From the NCBI GenBank assembly GCA_913009515.1, contig CAJVYO010000099.1:1-6593 (forward strand): a stretch of DNA of 6,593 nucleotides. The letters are read 5' to 3'. The notes under the pieces were generated by a model. That model was given only the letters and a program-made list of their open reading frames with translations. It was not told the DNA's origin and searched no databases. The DNA comes from an uncultured Methylococcaceae bacterium (GTDB lineage: Bacteria; Pseudomonadota; Gammaproteobacteria; Methylococcales; Methylomonadaceae). The stretch's first letter is position 1, and each line of letters opens with the position of its first letter. Of the stretch, positions 5,586 through 6,593 are shown piece by piece. Made by a program: the position numbers and the translations under genes.

Positions 5586-6355
5586 ACGACGACTCGCTTA
5601 CTGATACTTAAGGCCGCAAAAGGTTCAAGCTGTAAGATATCAATTAAATTAGCTTTACTCAGTTCCAATACTGCCAGAAATGTGACCACTACACCTGAAC
5701 GCCCTTCGTCATAAGCAAATAAACTTCCAAAACTCAGTGGCATAGCATCTTCCAATTTTTCTAAAATCATACTCATACGCTCACGCACTGAAAGCGGTTC
5801 TTTGGTAATGACATGCTTACTTAAACGATTAGCACGTTGTAAAACTGTCTGTAAGGCTAACACCAATTCTTGCAAATTAACCTCTGGTTGCACTTTTTCT
5901 ATTTCAACCGTTGAGGTATCAACCGCTGTTAAAAAAATATCCCGTTCAATTCTAGGCAATTCATCAAGTGCTTCCGCGGCTAATTTAATACGTTCATAAT
6001 CTTGTAAGCGTTTAATTAACACCATTCTAGGGTCTTCTATTTCTTCTTCAAACCTTTCTTGTCGTGGTAATAATGAGCGGGACTTAGTTTCAGCTAATAA
6101 TGCCGCCATCAATAAATATTCAGCGGCGAGCTCCATCTGTAAATCACGCATCAATTCAATATAATGCATATATTGTTGGGTAATCTGGGCAATAGGAATA
6201 TTAATAATATCTAAATTTTGTTTTCTAATTAAATATAATAATAAATCTAAAGGCCCTTCAAATGCCTCCAAAAAAACCGATAACGCTTCTGGGGGAATAT
6301 ATAAATCGGTCGGCAAATCACCGTAGGGCTCACCTTCTAACGTAATAACCGCCAT
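5582..6355 (-). CDS. scpA: Segregation and condensation protein A
   Basis: ScpA (257 aa) is the kleisin of the SMC-ScpAB complex, bridging the SMC heads and carrying the ScpB dimer. The N-terminal SMC-neck-binding region contains the hallmark FEGPLDLLLYLIRKQ (32-46), followed by LAAEYLLMAALLAETKSRSL within about 76-95. An acidic linker (EEEIEDP, 103-109) and central helices for ScpB contact follow. The C-terminal winged helix includes VTFLAVLELSK (224-234). Length is usual for gammaproteobacteria. The ATG at 6355 shares its A with the stop codon of the upstream site-2 protease gene (TAATG), and the 3' end overlaps scpB by 4 nt. An SD-like AGG sits in the loop of a small hairpin just upstream. 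Confidence 0.96.
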   Translation of the reverse strand: MAVITLEGEPYGDLPTDLYIPPEALSVFLEAFEGPLDLLLYLIRKQNLDIINIPIAQITQQYMHYIELMRDLQMELAAEYLLMAALLAETKSRSLLPRQERFEEEIEDPRMVLIKRLQDYERIKLAAEALDELPRIERDIFLTAVDTSTVEIEKVQPEVNLQELVLALQTVLQRANRLSKHVITKEPLSVRERMSMILEKLEDAMPLSFGSLFAYDEGRSGVVVTFLAVLELSKANLIDILQLEPFAALSISKRVVV

Positions 6356-6593
6356 TATTGCAAGCCTGCAATACTTAAAAATATACCTTTTACAAATCCT
6401 AATGGTACACCGAGAACTGTACTTAAACTCTCAGTCATCATCATAATCACTAAAATATAAAAACCATATTTTTCTAATAACACATAATAACGAGCCAATG
6501 CATCCGGTAATAGCCACGCCATAATACGGCTGCCATCTAACGGGGGAATCGGTAATAAGTTTAATAATGCCAGCACCAAATTAATCATAATAC
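6355..6593 (-). CDS. Site-2 protease family (M50) membrane metalloprotease, C-terminal part
   Basis: This is the C-terminal 79 or so codons of an intramembrane zinc protease of the S2P/M50 family; the 5' part lies beyond the right edge, and the frame stays open to 6593. The conserved NLLPIPPLDGSR motif includes the zinc-ligand Asp of LDG (codon 6535-6537). A long hydrophobic stretch (YGFYILVIMMM) follows as a transmembrane helix. The HExxH motif would be in the missing part. In gammaproteobacteria this gene typically precedes scpA. Substrates are unknown. The stop overlaps the scpA ATG by one base. Confidence 0.9.
   Translation of the reverse strand, partial: IMINLVLALLNLLPIPPLDGSRIMAWLLPDALARYYVLLEKYGFYILVIMMMTESLSTVLGVPLGFVKGIFLSIAGLQ
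6356..6373 (-). promoter_or_regulatory. Hairpin presenting the scpA Shine-Dalgarno in its loop
   Basis: On the minus strand TATTGCA and TGCAATA form a perfect 7-bp stem with a 4-nt loop GGCT, ending directly at the scpA ATG. The AGG that best serves as SD lies at the stem-loop edge, 9 nt before the ATG. The same bases encode the last codons of the protease gene, so ribosomes finishing that gene would melt the hairpin. This is a plausible coupling device, not proven. Confidence 0.4.

Noticed and set aside
5802..5999. Plus-strand open frame of 65 codons
   Set aside because: It is antisense to scpA, whose protein is clearly conserved; composition and lack of motifs mark it as a shadow.

Overview
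This window looks like chromosomal DNA of an AT-rich gammaproteobacterium. The evidence is a scpA-scpB pair behind a site-2 protease gene and followed by a DUF3301 gene, a Tat-exported molybdoenzyme with a Rieske partner, and a membrane cytochrome c. A sulfur- or methane-oxidising lineage is plausible, but that is inference; nothing here fixes the genus.

Left part (1-2327, minus strand): a two-gene operon with the layout of arsenite oxidase, aioB then aioA. The Rieske subunit has a Tat signal and is complete. The molybdopterin subunit follows 3 nt later and runs off the left edge after 592 visible codons with no stop. The iron-sulfur ligands and much of the family sequence match AioA. One arsenite-contact residue (Glu203 of the Alcaligenes enzyme) and the Ala199 position next to the molybdenum do not, so the substrate is open: arsenite, arsenate in reverse, iodate (Idr-type), or something else.

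Middle (2328-3872, plus strand): a 301-bp AT-rich divergent intergenic region with several short palindromes and a 13-bp imperfect direct repeat, then a four-helix membrane protein with one periplasmic CxxCH haem site, then a small isoprenylcysteine-methyltransferase-like membrane enzyme. The cytochrome diverges from the aio-like operon and could be its electron partner, but only position supports this.

Right part (3873-6593, minus strand): a small LPP20-like lipoprotein gene standing alone between palindrome-rich spacers, then a tightly overlapped operon transcribed leftward: site-2 protease (5' end outside the window) - scpA - scpB - DUF3301 protein. These junctions overlap by 1, 4 and 1 nt. 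ScpA and ScpB are the non-SMC parts of the condensin-like complex for chromosome segregation. The aio-like, cytochrome and methyltransferase genes look like an accessory block beside this housekeeping operon.
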